Shown here piece by piece: positions 35,202-44,064 of a stretch of DNA of 64,000 bases. Under the pieces are notes generated by a model, which was not told the origin of the DNA, did no database searches, and was given only the letters and a program-made list of their open reading frames with translations. This DNA comes from Clostridium cavendishii DSM 21758 (GTDB lineage: Bacteria > Bacillota > Clostridia > Clostridiales > Clostridiaceae). The stretch spans positions 172,476-236,475 of the forward strand of contig NZ_FQZB01000013.1 in the NCBI RefSeq assembly GCF_900141845.1, given 5' to 3'. How positions within the stretch are numbered: position 1 is the first letter of the stretch; every line of letters starts with the position of its first letter. The translations under genes and the position numbers were made by a program.

Positions 35202-36464
35202 GTGAATAATGAAAATGCTTTAATATTAAATGATATATTTTTCAATAATATAGAAGAGTGCTCTAATGATATAAATGAAATATTGTTATCAAAAAAAGAT
35301 GATGAATTATTTATTAATAATTCATTAGAATCCATAAAAAAAAGTGTATCTTTGTCAGTTGTAATTATGACGTTTAATGAAGAACGATGTATATCTAGAT
35401 GTATTAAAAGCATTGAAAACATAGCTGATGAAATAATAATAATAGATACTGGTTCTACAGATAAGACTATTGATATAATATCAAGTAAATTTCCTGCAGT
35501 TAAATTATTTATGCGCTCTTGGGAAAATGACTTTTCTTATATTAGAAACGAACTAATAAATTTGTCTAGTTGTGATTGGATTTTTCAAATAGATGCTGAT
35601 GAATTTTTAGAGTTGAATGATCAAATAGTATTAAAAAACTTTATTAATATTATTGATACTCTTGATATTGAGCCTAAAGTGATAAGTCCTAAAATAATAG
35701 ATCATACAAAAAGAGAATATTTTATAACAAAACGTATTTTTAAACGAACTTCTGATTTTAAATATTTTGGAATGGTTCATGAGGAATTAAGATATAAAAA
35801 TGCTACTATTAAAAACTATATTATCCCTAATGTAAAGCTTTATCATGATGGATATATGGAAAATATCATAATTTCAAAAGATAAGTATAATAGAAATGTC
35901 CATTTATTAAAAAAAATGATTGAAATAGAGCCAGAAAATATCAGATGGTATTATTTTTTAGCTAGGGATTCCATTTTTTTAAAAATGCCTAAAGATTATA
36001 TAAAAAGCATTTTATTAAAGGGGCTTAATTATTCATACGATGACCCTGAAAACTTCAAAATAGGAATTTTAATAAAATTAATGGAATTAGATTTTGAAAA
36101 TACAGATTGTTTTTATCAATATCTAGAACAATGTAAAGAACATAATTCAAATTGTATGGACAGATACTACTTTGATTTACTAAAAAGATATATGAATATG
36201 ATAACTCATCTAGCAAGTATAAATAGTTCAAGTATAAAAAAAGTATCTAATATAGAAGATTCATTCTCATTAATAAATAATAATGCTGATCATTTATTTT
36301 CTTTGTGGGGATGGGTATATTTCACTACAAGAAATTATGACTTAGCTTTTAGTATGTTTAAAAAATTAAAGTGTACAGAAGATATTAACTTAGTGATAAA
36401 AGACTTATCCATAATAAAACATAAAATTGATGATATATTAAATTTTTACTATTTAAAATCTTAA
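35202..36464 (+). CDS. SunS-like family 2 glycosyltransferase
   Basis: A 420-residue enzyme, almost the length of SunS (422), the S-glycosyltransferase of sublancin. A GT-A domain lies at ~50-260, with SLSVVIMTFNEERCISRCIKS split over two strands, IIIIDTGSTDKT, the metal-binding DAD at 131-133 in FQIDADEFLE, and MVHEELRY plus LYHDGYMEN, which parallel SunS KVHEEP and VYHNGYN. The C-terminal half is helical, TPR-like, with EIEPENIRWYYFLARD as in SunS. Start is GTG 35202 behind TTTAGGAG. It probably attaches a hexose to the peptide encoded just upstream. Sugar and acceptor residue are unproven. Confidence 0.85.
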   Translation: MNNENALILNDIFFNNIEECSNDINEILLSKKDDELFINNSLESIKKSVSLSVVIMTFNEERCISRCIKSIENIADEIIIIDTGSTDKTIDIISSKFPAVKLFMRSWENDFSYIRNELINLSSCDWIFQIDADEFLELNDQIVLKNFINIIDTLDIEPKVISPKIIDHTKREYFITKRIFKRTSDFKYFGMVHEELRYKNATIKNYIIPNVKLYHDGYMENIIISKDKYNRNVHLLKKMIEIEPENIRWYYFLARDSIFLKMPKDYIKSILLKGLNYSYDDPENFKIGILIKLMELDFENTDCFYQYLEQCKEHNSNCMDRYYFDLLKRYMNMITHLASINSSSIKKVSNIEDSFSLINNNADHLFSLWGWVYFTTRNYDLAFSMFKKLKCTEDINLVIKDLSIIKHKIDDILNFYYLKS

Positions 36465-36489
36465 GTTTTAAAAGGAGGATTATATAAAT

Positions 36490-36894
36490 ATGAATAATTT
36501 AAATGAATGCACAGAAGTACTTTGTATAGTAAAATCACATAAAGAAATAACAAAATCAAAGGTAATGTCTAACTTTATAGCAAATTTACTTGTTGCTGGA
36601 CTCGGTGGAGTTGGCGGACGAATAACAAATGATTTCAAACTAACCCTTACTGAAAGTATTTTATATATAGATGCAACTGGTTATTCAACATGGGGAGGTT
36701 TACCTGAAACTGAAAATAAAGAAACTATTGATGTTAAAGATATAACGTCCTTTAATGTTGAAAAAAATGATACTGAATCTATTATTACTATTAAAACAGC
36801 AAAAAATAATGATACTATGATTTTTATTTGCAATAATGAAAAAGAATATACTCAAGCTTTAGAAATGTCTAACTTAATCCTAAAACTACAATAA
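36490..36894 (+). CDS. Small PH-like protein, possible immunity factor
   Basis: A 134-residue protein 25 bases after the glycosyltransferase, with AAAGGAGG before the ATG. Residues ~30-45 (FIANLLVAGLGGVGG) are hydrophobic and Gly-rich, too short for a sure membrane helix. The rest is a beta ladder with a final helix (LTLTESILYIDATGYS, IDVKDITSFNV, EYTQALEMSNLILKL), like bacterial PH or GRAM domains that lie on membranes. As the last gene of the cluster it is the best candidate for self-protection, purely by position. Confidence 0.55.
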   Translation: MNNLNECTEVLCIVKSHKEITKSKVMSNFIANLLVAGLGGVGGRITNDFKLTLTESILYIDATGYSTWGGLPETENKETIDVKDITSFNVEKNDTESIITIKTAKNNDTMIFICNNEKEYTQALEMSNLILKLQ

Positions 36895-36908
36895 ATTTAA
36901 TAAAATTG

Positions 36909-36939
36909 AATTGGTACAGAAAAATACGTAGTACCAATT
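36909..36939. repeat. Inverted repeat AATTGGTAC
   Basis: Perfect 9-base arms AATTGGTAC and GTACCAATT with a 13-nt loop and no T tail, directly upstream of the terminator at 36958. Confidence 0.4.
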
Positions 36940-36957
36940 GAATATATTGTAGATTTT

Positions 36958-36994
36958 AAAATAGCCCTCCAAAAAGTGGGCTATTTTTTATTTT
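36958..36994 (+). terminator. Terminator of the glycosyltransferase/PH-like operon
   Basis: Arms AAAATAGCCC and GGGCTATTTT followed by TTATTTTG. Confidence 0.8.
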
Positions 36995-37131
36995 GTAGCA
37001 TTCTAGTAATTTTTCTGATGATGGTGGAAAATCTTTTAATATTCTATTTAAAGTTTATAGTAGGTCAGTATTTAAATAAACCTGAATTATTCATAGAAAA
37101 ATAAAAAATATTCATATTTATATAACTCTAA

Positions 37132-37938
37132 ATATATCTATTCAAAAAAATATATCAAAATATAGCAGGCTATCATACAGATGATAACGCAGATGAATTA
37201 ACAATAGATCCTACATTTAAGGCAGTTCTCGGTAAAGAATCTTTAGCTTCACAATCAACATTTTTAAGATTTAATAATAGATTAAATACTGATATCGTTA
37301 AGCAATTACACTCATGCAATGAAATATTACAAGATAAAGTGAATTCTATTAAAATGCCTGAACAAATATTAATCGATTTAAATTCAACTAATTGTAAAAC
37401 CTATGGTAATCAATATGCTTCAAATTATAATTACCATTATTCTTCTAATGGATATCATCCATTACTAGCTTTTGATCGATTAACAGGCAATTGTATAAAA
37501 GCCGAACTTAGGTCTGGTAATGTATACACTTCAAGACAAGTAACTAGATTTTTAGGACCTATTTTAAAGAAATATGTTAATAAATATAAGTTTGTATTCA
37601 GGTTTGTTAGAGCTGATAGTAGCTTTGCCACACTCGAATTATACAACTTTATTGAAGATAATAATACTTTTTATACTATAAGATTAAAAGCTTATAAAAC
37701 ACTGTATACAAAAGCTTCTGAAATAACTGATATAATGATTAGAGAATGTAAAGATAATATCTACGATTATAAGGTGCTATATTGAGAGTTTAAGTATAAT
37801 TCATCCTCTTGCTATAAAGAACGTAGAGTTGTTGTTAAAATAAAAAAACCAGAAGGTCAGATGTGTTTCAATTATATATTTGTTGTTACAAATATGACAC
37901 TAACACCTAAGCAAGTTATAATATTTTACCCTAATTGA
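37132..37938 (+). pseudogene. Broken IS1380-type transposase
   Basis: Reading in one frame gives IYQNIAGYHTDDNADELT, DPTFKAVLGKESLASQST, a first catalytic region LIDLNSTNCKTYGNQY and FVRADSSFATLELYNF, which is DDE transposase sequence of the IS1380 family. The frame is closed by an in-frame TGA at 37783, after which ERRVVVKIKKPEGQM and NYIFVVTNMTLTPKQV continue the same protein until another stop at 37936. The first ~60 residues (possibly traces from ~37005, SDDGG) and the last ~150 are lost. No terminal inverted repeats were found. It is dead mobile DNA within the island. Confidence 0.85.
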
Positions 37939-38248
37939 ATTGTTTTATATTTATATATAAATATTTAGTTCTAAGAATCGATATATATACAAAACAAATG
38001 AATCCTCTCCAAGAACTATGTATATTGTTTCCACATTCAAATTTTATTGTACTATTTTCTTTCATATAAAAATTAATTTTATTACTTCTACACCAATCTA
38101 TTTTCATATAAATAGTATGATTTCCTTCTGGAATTTCAAATGACATTTTTTCATCTGAACATATAGTTCCTATACATGTATCATCTAACATTATTTTATA
38201 TTTTCTTAACCTATCAAAATATGACTTTTCTCTATCTATTATTATCAT
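37931..38248 (-). CDS. Small protein with one hydrophobic segment, 105 aa
   Basis: A 105-residue protein. ATG 38248 is preferred over 38311 because GAGGTG is 6 bases before it. The middle (KMSFEIPEGNHTIYMKIDW) is a beta-sandwich motif seen in small Firmicute proteins of unknown role, and the end (WRGFICFVYISILRTKYLYI) is a probable membrane segment. It overlaps the dead transposase tail by 8 bases. Function unknown. Confidence 0.55.
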   Translation of the reverse strand: MIIIDREKSYFDRLRKYKIMLDDTCIGTICSDEKMSFEIPEGNHTIYMKIDWCRSNKINFYMKENSTIKFECGNNIHSSWRGFICFVYISILRTKYLYINIKQFN

Positions 38249-38417
38249 AAACACACCTCTTTTTTCTTTATTTACATTATTATACCATGTAACAAATAAT
38301 ATAATCTTCATTTTATCTAATATGCATTATATATATCCTATAACTATTAATTTGAATAATAAAAGTTATATTTAAATTGATAAATTAATAAACATAATCT
38401 AGTCAACTAATCAATGC

Positions 38418-38462
38418 AAAAAAACTTCTTCACTAAAACCAAGTAAAGAAGTCTTTTTATCT
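38418..38462. terminator. Bidirectional terminator, right copy of 45-bp direct repeat
   Basis: Same hairpin as at 30760-30804, with 43 of 45 bases identical and the same orientation. On the minus strand it terminates hsmA, ending 1 base from its stop, with a T7 tail. Confidence 0.85.
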
Positions 38463-38852
38463 CTATTTAGCCATTCCCATGAATGCTCCAACTAAATATG
38501 GAACTAACCATATAAACCATACTACTAAGCTAAACTTGTGAAATATTTTTTTCATTTTTTCATCATTTTTATAAAGAACATAGCTTGCCCAAACAGCATG
38601 TATTAACATTAATATAATAGCTAATGCACCCGTTATTCCATGTATCATGACTTCATTACCAGAAGCATTTGCTGTTTTAGCAATTTTACTCATAGCCGTT
38701 GTCCCTAAAGTATCCAAAACTAAACCTAACCAAAATATAATAACATGTTTTTTCCTTAAAACCTTAGCTCTATGTTCACCACAAACACCAATAGTATAAA
38801 ATACTAATGCTAGTGTTATTGATATAATTGCAAATATTAATAGAATACTCAT
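38463..38852 (-). CDS. hsmA: HsmA-family (TIGR03987-like) four-helix membrane protein
   Basis: A 129-residue membrane protein with four helices and conserved polar residues in them, such as GHRAK-like CGEHRAKVLRKK, LDTLGTTAMSKIA, IHGITGALAIILMLIHAVWA and FHKFSLVVWFIWLVPYLVG. This matches the TIGR03987/HsmA family; in C. difficile HsmA is linked to heme stress, and is encoded with a MarR regulator, as here. Histidines in three helices could bind heme. It follows the marR gene by 12 bases, so they form an operon. Confidence 0.8.
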   Translation of the reverse strand: MSILLIFAIISITLALVFYTIGVCGEHRAKVLRKKHVIIFWLGLVLDTLGTTAMSKIAKTANASGNEVMIHGITGALAIILMLIHAVWASYVLYKNDEKMKKIFHKFSLVVWFIWLVPYLVGAFMGMAK

Positions 38853-38864
38853 TCTTTTATCCTC

Positions 38865-39290
38865 CTAGATTTTATTTAAAATCTTTGTTAAACTTTTTAT
38901 CATTTCCTCTAACTCTTCATTTGTACAATTCTCGAATATTTTTTCAAAGCTCTCATTTATATTCTGCCTAAAATCATTTGCAAATTTTAAACCATTTTTC
39001 GAAAATCTAACATAGGTATTTCTTTTGTCTTCTTCACTTTTGAATTTTTCTAAATATCCACCCCTTTCCAGTCTTTGTACTATTCCTGAAACAGTTCCTT
39101 TAGACAAACTCATTTCTTCACAAAGTTCACTTATTGTCATTTGCTTGTTATGAGCTATTAATTTAATAACTACAATTTGTTGATGCGTAAGCCCACTATC
39201 TTTTAAATTATCACTCATTAAACATGTTGTTTTTGAATACATCTCTTTTATAAGCATAGCCATTTTAAATGCATTAAAATTTTTATTCAT
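38865..39290 (-). CDS. MarR-family regulator (HsmR-like)
   Basis: A 141-residue winged-helix protein. The DNA-binding part reads LTHQQIVVIKLIAHNKQMTI, ELCEEMSLSKGTVSGIVQRLERGGYLEKF, then a wing with EEDKRNTYVRFSKNG. N- and C-terminal helices form the dimer interface. ATG 39290 has GGAGG in front; the ATG at 39317 would start inside the operator. It likely represses itself and hsmA from the palindrome at 39303-39322. Confidence 0.9.
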   Translation of the reverse strand: MNKNFNAFKMAMLIKEMYSKTTCLMSDNLKDSGLTHQQIVVIKLIAHNKQMTISELCEEMSLSKGTVSGIVQRLERGGYLEKFKSEEDKRNTYVRFSKNGLKFANDFRQNINESFEKIFENCTNEELEEMIKSLTKILNKI

Positions 39291-39302
39291 TTCGACCTCC
39301 AA

Positions 39303-39322
39303 TTGGTTTGTATGCAAACTAA
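39303..39322. promoter_or_regulatory. Palindromic MarR operator
   Basis: TTGGTTTGTATGCAAACTAA: perfect core arms GTTTG and CAAAC around TATG, 13 bases upstream of the marR start, overlapping its leader/promoter. Position and shape fit autoregulation. Confidence 0.6.
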
Positions 39323-39526
39323 TTTTAATTTATTATTATGTTATCGTCAATACAATTATTATGTCTATTACTTATAAAAACTAAAATATTATTAATTTAA
39401 TGAATAATATTTTTTAAAATTCATATAAATCCTAAGAAAATTACCTCATTTACAAAAATTTATGACATTTGTAATAAAATAAGTTATAATTATATTAAAA
39501 TAAATTTTAAATTGGAAGTGATCGTG

Positions 39527-41254
39527 ATGAATAGAAAGAAAATTGCACAGTTACTTATAGTAACTTCCGCAAGTTGTGCTTGTCTAGCAAGCTTAGATAA
39601 AAAGGTTTCTGCCGAACCTTTAAATAATAAAGATATTACAAACGCTAAAACTATAGAACAAAGCTCTATCGCAAAAGGACAAGTTGTTAACGTTTCTACT
39701 AACTTAAGAATAAGACAAGATGCTAGTATCAACTCTTCTATCATAGGCTACTTAGTTAATGGTGATAATTTCACGATTAAAAGCATTAAAGGTGATTGGT
39801 ATGAAATCGAAAGTAATAATAAAAATGGTTATGTTTTTAAAGATTACGTGAAAAGATTAGATTCTAACAACATAAACTCTTCATCAAACAACAATATTAC
39901 TAACTCTATAAAACCACCTACTAACACTGAAGTTGCAAAAAATTCAAACGGCCAAGTTATAAATGTTTCTTCAACATTAAGAATAAGACAAGGCGCTAAT
40001 ATTAGCTCTTCTATTGTAGGTTATTTAAATAATGGAGAAAACTTCATAATTAAAGGTATTAATGGTGATTGGTATCAAATAGAAAAAGGAAATAAAAAAG
40101 GTTATATTTTTAAAGATTATGTGAAAGAAGTATCTTCTAATAGTACACCATCTACCCCAAATACTAACACTAATAATAATTCTGTGCCATCTACACCTAA
40201 TACAAGTACTGAAAAACCTAGTGCTTCAAGTGGACAAGTTATGAATGTCTCCTCAACACTAAGAGTAAGACAAGCTGCAGATATTAACTCTTCAATAATA
40301 GGCTATTTAACAAATGGCTGTAACGTATCTATCAAAGCAAAGAGTGGTAACTGGTACAAGATTGCCTTTAACAATGTTGATGGTTATATAAGTTCTGATT
40401 ATGTTAAAATAATAGAAAATTCATCTCCTAACAATAGTTCTAATAATAATTCAAACACACAAAATAATGGTTCTAATAATAACAATAATAATAACAATAA
40501 TAATAACAATAATAACACAAATAATTCTACACCATCTAAACCAAACACTAATAACGAAACACAAATTGGTATTGTTTATAATGTAAGTACAAATCTTAGA
40601 TTAAGAACTCAACCAAATACCTCAAGTGCTAGCAATACTTTAGCCTATATAGCTTCAAATGAGAAGGTAACTATTTTATCTGACATGGGTGATTGGTATA
40701 AAGTAATTTATAAAGATAAAACTGGTTATGCTAATAAACAATACATAAAAAAATATACAGGTTCAGATAATTCTAATTCAAGTAACTCTAATGCTTCAGT
40801 TTCAAAAAATTATGAAGCTCTTTTAAATGTTATGAAAAGTCAAATAGGATCACCTTATATATTTGGTGGCTCAGGAGAATTATTAACACCTGAATTAATA
40901 CAACGATTGAAAAATACTTTCCCTTCTGAAGCTGCAAGAGGTATCTACAATGTTGATCCTAGTGTCTTCAATAAAGGCTATAAAGCCTTTGATTGTTCTG
41001 GTCTAATGCAATGGAGCTTTAGACAAATAGGCATTAATATAGGTAGAACTACTTGGGATCAAATAAGTAACGGCTCAGAAGTATCTTTAAATAATTTAAG
41101 ACCTGGTGACTTAATTTTCTATTCTGACTTGAACCATGTTGGTATGTATGTAGGAAATGGTCAATGGTTAGAAGCTCCAAACTCTAAAAGTAAAGTAAGA
41201 ATTACAGCTGTTCCTTGGAATAAAGTTTCAAGAGCTCGTAGAATATTAAATTAA
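39527..41254 (+). CDS. Secreted NlpC/P60 endopeptidase with four SH3b domains
   Basis: A 575-residue wall hydrolase. A signal peptide (MNRKKIAQLLIVTSASCACL...VSAEP, cut near residue 31) is followed by four bacterial SH3 repeats of ~65 residues, each with NVSTNLRIRQ-like start, IIGYL, GDWYEI and GYVFKDYVK. Asn/Ser/Thr linkers join them, one with a 13-Asn run near residue 325. The C-terminal NlpC/P60 domain has catalytic Cys in AFDCSGLMQWSF, His in LNHVGMYVGNG, and an acidic/amide third residue nearby. It cleaves peptidoglycan stem peptides. ATG 39527 follows GGAAGTGAT; the GTG at 39512 is upstream of it. Confidence 0.93.
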   Translation: MNRKKIAQLLIVTSASCACLASLDKKVSAEPLNNKDITNAKTIEQSSIAKGQVVNVSTNLRIRQDASINSSIIGYLVNGDNFTIKSIKGDWYEIESNNKNGYVFKDYVKRLDSNNINSSSNNNITNSIKPPTNTEVAKNSNGQVINVSSTLRIRQGANISSSIVGYLNNGENFIIKGINGDWYQIEKGNKKGYIFKDYVKEVSSNSTPSTPNTNTNNNSVPSTPNTSTEKPSASSGQVMNVSSTLRVRQAADINSSIIGYLTNGCNVSIKAKSGNWYKIAFNNVDGYISSDYVKIIENSSPNNSSNNNSNTQNNGSNNNNNNNNNNNNNNTNNSTPSKPNTNNETQIGIVYNVSTNLRLRTQPNTSSASNTLAYIASNEKVTILSDMGDWYKVIYKDKTGYANKQYIKKYTGSDNSNSSNSNASVSKNYEALLNVMKSQIGSPYIFGGSGELLTPELIQRLKNTFPSEAARGIYNVDPSVFNKGYKAFDCSGLMQWSFRQIGINIGRTTWDQISNGSEVSLNNLRPGDLIFYSDLNHVGMYVGNGQWLEAPNSKSKVRITAVPWNKVSRARRILN

Positions 41255-41416
41255 ATAATAAAAATCGCTATTATTAGTTTTAAAAATAGCGATTTTTATT
41301 ATTTTTCATTAAAATAAACATACTCTTCAGCCCATCGAATCTCTAATCAATAAATTTTCTTAATTCAACATAATATATCTTCATTTACTAAAAATTTTGT
41401 CACATTTTACAGAAAC

Positions 41417-41439
41417 ATTACTATATTATAATTAGATAA
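41417..41439 (+). promoter_or_regulatory. Promoter block shared with 44018-44040
   Basis: A 23-base stretch including TATATTATAATTAGATAA is identical to one upstream of the DNRLRE gene; the flanks also agree (AA-ATTACT, ATTT). It holds a -10 TATAAT (41427-41432), but no canonical -35 at 17 bases. It starts 37 bases before a GGAGA-led gene. Confidence 0.6.
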
Positions 41440-41475
41440 CATTTGAAATCTTTTGATTAAGGAGATGTATTTAAT

Positions 41476-41778
41476 ATGGCTAATCTTTCAGTAGATTTTG
41501 ATTCCCCAAAAACCAGCTCCGCTAAACTTGTTGACTTCAAAGTAAATGTTCCAGTTACTGAGCCAGGACATCCGACTGAAGCTTATTTTCATATTGGAGT
41601 TACTACTACTGTTGCTGATGGTAGTGCTACTGGTGTTTCAAAGACTTTCTATAAAACAATTATATTTACTACTAGTAGTGTAGCTCAAGCAGTTACCTCA
41701 ACTTTCACTCTATGTATTGAACCTGCAGAAATGTTTGGAGCAACCGGAACTCTAAATTATAACTACTCTCTAAAGTAA
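41476..41778 (+). CDS. Small beta-rich surface-type protein, 100 aa
   Basis: A 100-residue Thr/Ser/Val-rich protein (FKVNVPVTEPGHPTEAYFHI, GVTTTVADGSATGVSKTF, VAQAVTSTFTLCIEP) that looks like a single beta-sandwich with one cysteine. No signal peptide. Such small signal-less proteins occur on spore or exosporium surfaces of clostridia, and a convergent glycosyltransferase lies next to it, but assignment to the spore is an inference. It shares its promoter block with the DNRLRE gene. Confidence 0.6.
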   Translation: MANLSVDFDSPKTSSAKLVDFKVNVPVTEPGHPTEAYFHIGVTTTVADGSATGVSKTFYKTIIFTTSSVAQAVTSTFTLCIEPAEMFGATGTLNYNYSLK

Positions 41779-41919
41779 TTATAATATATTAACTTCATAA
41801 AGATTATGTATTAAATTAATTTAAGAATGAATTTAATACATCTTTTATATATTATTTATTTTGAATTTTATATTCAAAGTCTAAGGGATTCGTTAAAACT
41901 AAATCAATCTTTCAAAAAA

Positions 41920-41964
41920 GGGACTGTATCTGATTGAGCATTTTGCTCAATCAGATACAGTCCC
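41920..41964 (-). terminator. Perfect 21-bp stem terminator
   Basis: Two 21-base perfect arms starting GGGACTGTATCTGATTGA, with a loop of three bases. On the minus strand CCCTTTTTTG follows, so it terminates the glycosyltransferase; on the plus strand the tail is TTAATCC. Confidence 0.85.
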
Positions 41965-41988
41965 TTAATCCTAATTAAACGTACTTTC

Positions 41989-43776
41989 TTATACTTTTAA
42001 TATATCAAGTGCTTCTGCATCATATACATCAAACTCTTTTATTGATCTTAATATTTCTTTTTTAGCAATGTCAATATACCCATATTTATAATATAACTTT
42101 CCAACCAAAAGTAGAGCACAATCATTTTCTATTAAGTTGAATAGATTAACAGCTATTTCAAACTCATCAAATTTTTTATTCATTAATAATATCTCACAAA
42201 TATCTAAAATTATATTTATAAGATCTATTGCATTTTTACTTTCTGATATTATAGCTGTTTGTTGTTTTGTGAACAAATTTATTAATTGATTATATACTTT
42301 TAGAATATTTTTATCTGCTCCTGTCAAATTAGATTCTTTAAATCTTTTTAACATTGTTATTGCATAATCATATTTATTTATTACTAAGGCACTTAAAATC
42401 TTATACATTGAAAGGACTACATATTTATTATTATTTTCATCTACATCATTAATATTAAGATATTCCTCAAATCTACCACTTCTTATAAGACATATTGCCT
42501 TTAATATAATATTATTTTCTGTAGAGATTCCCTCTTTTTCTGATTTTTTTATATATTCCAATGTAGTCGGATATTCACCTACGGTATAAAATATATCTGC
42601 AATTATACCATAAGAATCCTTAATACTTTTAGTAAAAAAGTTTTCTATTATTTCTTTATACTCTTTTAACGGTGTATTTTTTATCCTTAATATATATGCT
42701 ATTTTGTATAAAGCATCAATATAATCTTCTTTTAATTCTATTGCTTCAATATAATATTTATATGCAGTGTCATAATCTTTAAGTTTCATATAAACATTTC
42801 CTAGTTCATACCTAGCTCTAAAACTCCCTACTCCATATATAAACCTTAAATCTGAAGGTGGTTCACCAAGTTCAATACACTTCTCCAATTCCCTTATTTG
42901 AAGGGTTGGTCTATCCATTTCATTATATATAAGTGCTTTATAAAAATATAAATCTGTACAATTTGGATAATACTTAACTCCAATATCTATAAATTTAAAT
43001 GCCTCATTATATTTTTTTAAATTATAGTTTGAAACTATTATCCTTAGTATTAATACATGGCTGTACCCTCTACGTGGATCAAAATCTTCATAGGCTTTAT
43101 AATAACATTCTAAAGCATTTTTAAATTCATCTAATGCTAAATATTCATTTCCTAAATTGAAATAGGCAAATATATTATTAGAATTATTTTTTATTTGTTG
43201 TTTTAAAATATTCATATTTCTGCTTCTCTTATCTTGGTCAACAATTCTCTTTTTCAAATATCCATAATGATATATTTTTATATCATCATAAATTACATTC
43301 TTTTCATCATTTATACAAATTAATTGATTATGCACTTCTCCTTCATAATGAATCCCACAATTATTTTTAAATAATCTTGGATTTAAATTTGCATTAATAT
43401 TTCCCTCTTCAATACTATCCCCATAATAACTCAGAGTTTCAAAGTAATATACTGCTTCTTCGTCTAATTCTCCATTTATCAATATTTTAAGTTTCTCTTT
43501 ATCTTCATTCTTAAATTCATCATCCGCATCTAATATAAGTATCCAATCTTTATTGGCATATTTTAATGATTCATTTCTAGCCTCACTAAAATTATTGTTC
43601 CACTTAAAATAATAAACCTTAGCACCAAACTTTTGAGCTATTTTTACTGTTTTATCTTTGGAACCTGTATCAACTATGATTATTTCATCAACCATATCAC
43701 TGATACTATTTAAGCATTTTGGAAGATATTCTTCTTCATTTTTTACAATCATACATAAACTTATTGTATTTTTCAT
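41989..43776 (-). CDS. Glycosyltransferase family 2 with TPR-like repeats (copy A)
   Basis: A 595-residue protein. The GT-A domain (~1-215) has SLCMIVKNEEEYLPKCLNSI, IIIVDTGSKDKTVKI, the DAD motif in ILDADDEF, and GEVHNQL. The remaining ~380 residues are helical repeats (AYFNLGNEYLALDEFKNALE, ARYELGNVYMKLKDYDTAYK), i.e. TPR-like. It likely glycosylates a protein, perhaps the surface protein encoded convergently. ATG 43776 with GAGGAAG upstream gives the same length as copy B; a longer in-frame start at 43845 lacks a site. Many residues differ from copy B, so the duplication is old. Confidence 0.85.
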   Translation of the reverse strand: MKNTISLCMIVKNEEEYLPKCLNSISDMVDEIIIVDTGSKDKTVKIAQKFGAKVYYFKWNNNFSEARNESLKYANKDWILILDADDEFKNEDKEKLKILINGELDEEAVYYFETLSYYGDSIEEGNINANLNPRLFKNNCGIHYEGEVHNQLICINDEKNVIYDDIKIYHYGYLKKRIVDQDKRSRNMNILKQQIKNNSNNIFAYFNLGNEYLALDEFKNALECYYKAYEDFDPRRGYSHVLILRIIVSNYNLKKYNEAFKFIDIGVKYYPNCTDLYFYKALIYNEMDRPTLQIRELEKCIELGEPPSDLRFIYGVGSFRARYELGNVYMKLKDYDTAYKYYIEAIELKEDYIDALYKIAYILRIKNTPLKEYKEIIENFFTKSIKDSYGIIADIFYTVGEYPTTLEYIKKSEKEGISTENNIILKAICLIRSGRFEEYLNINDVDENNNKYVVLSMYKILSALVINKYDYAITMLKRFKESNLTGADKNILKVYNQLINLFTKQQTAIISESKNAIDLINIILDICEILLMNKKFDEFEIAVNLFNLIENDCALLLVGKLYYKYGYIDIAKKEILRSIKEFDVYDAEALDILKV

Positions 43777-44017
43777 TAAACTTCCTCTATATATACTCTT
43801 ACTCAATAAACATTTAGGATTTAAAAAGTTTATCTCATATTCCATTTTATGTACGCCATATTTTAATGTGATTAATTAATTACTACATACATTTAGTATT
43901 ATTTTATTATTATAAATCATATACTAAATCAAGATATATTATATTTTCATAATTTAATAACTCAAAATTTATATTATTATCTTGGAATTTAAAATTCTTA
44001 TCACAGCTTGTATAAAT

Positions 44018-44040
44018 ATTACTATATTATAATTAGATAA
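44018..44040 (+). promoter_or_regulatory. Promoter block shared with 41417-41439
   Basis: The same 23 bases as upstream of the 100-aa gene, with -10 TATAAT at 44028-44033, 25 bases before the start codon. Confidence 0.6.
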
Positions 44041-44064
44041 AATTTAAGATAGGTGATTAAAAAT

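Noticed and set aside
40470..40520. Microsatellite AAT/AAC run as a mobile or CRISPR repeat
   Set aside because: It is the Asn codon run of the linker in the NlpC/P60 protein.
41920..41964. Long perfect palindrome as a transposon end or cruciform element
   Set aside because: Its place directly after the glycosyltransferase stop and the T6 tail on that strand explain it as a terminator.
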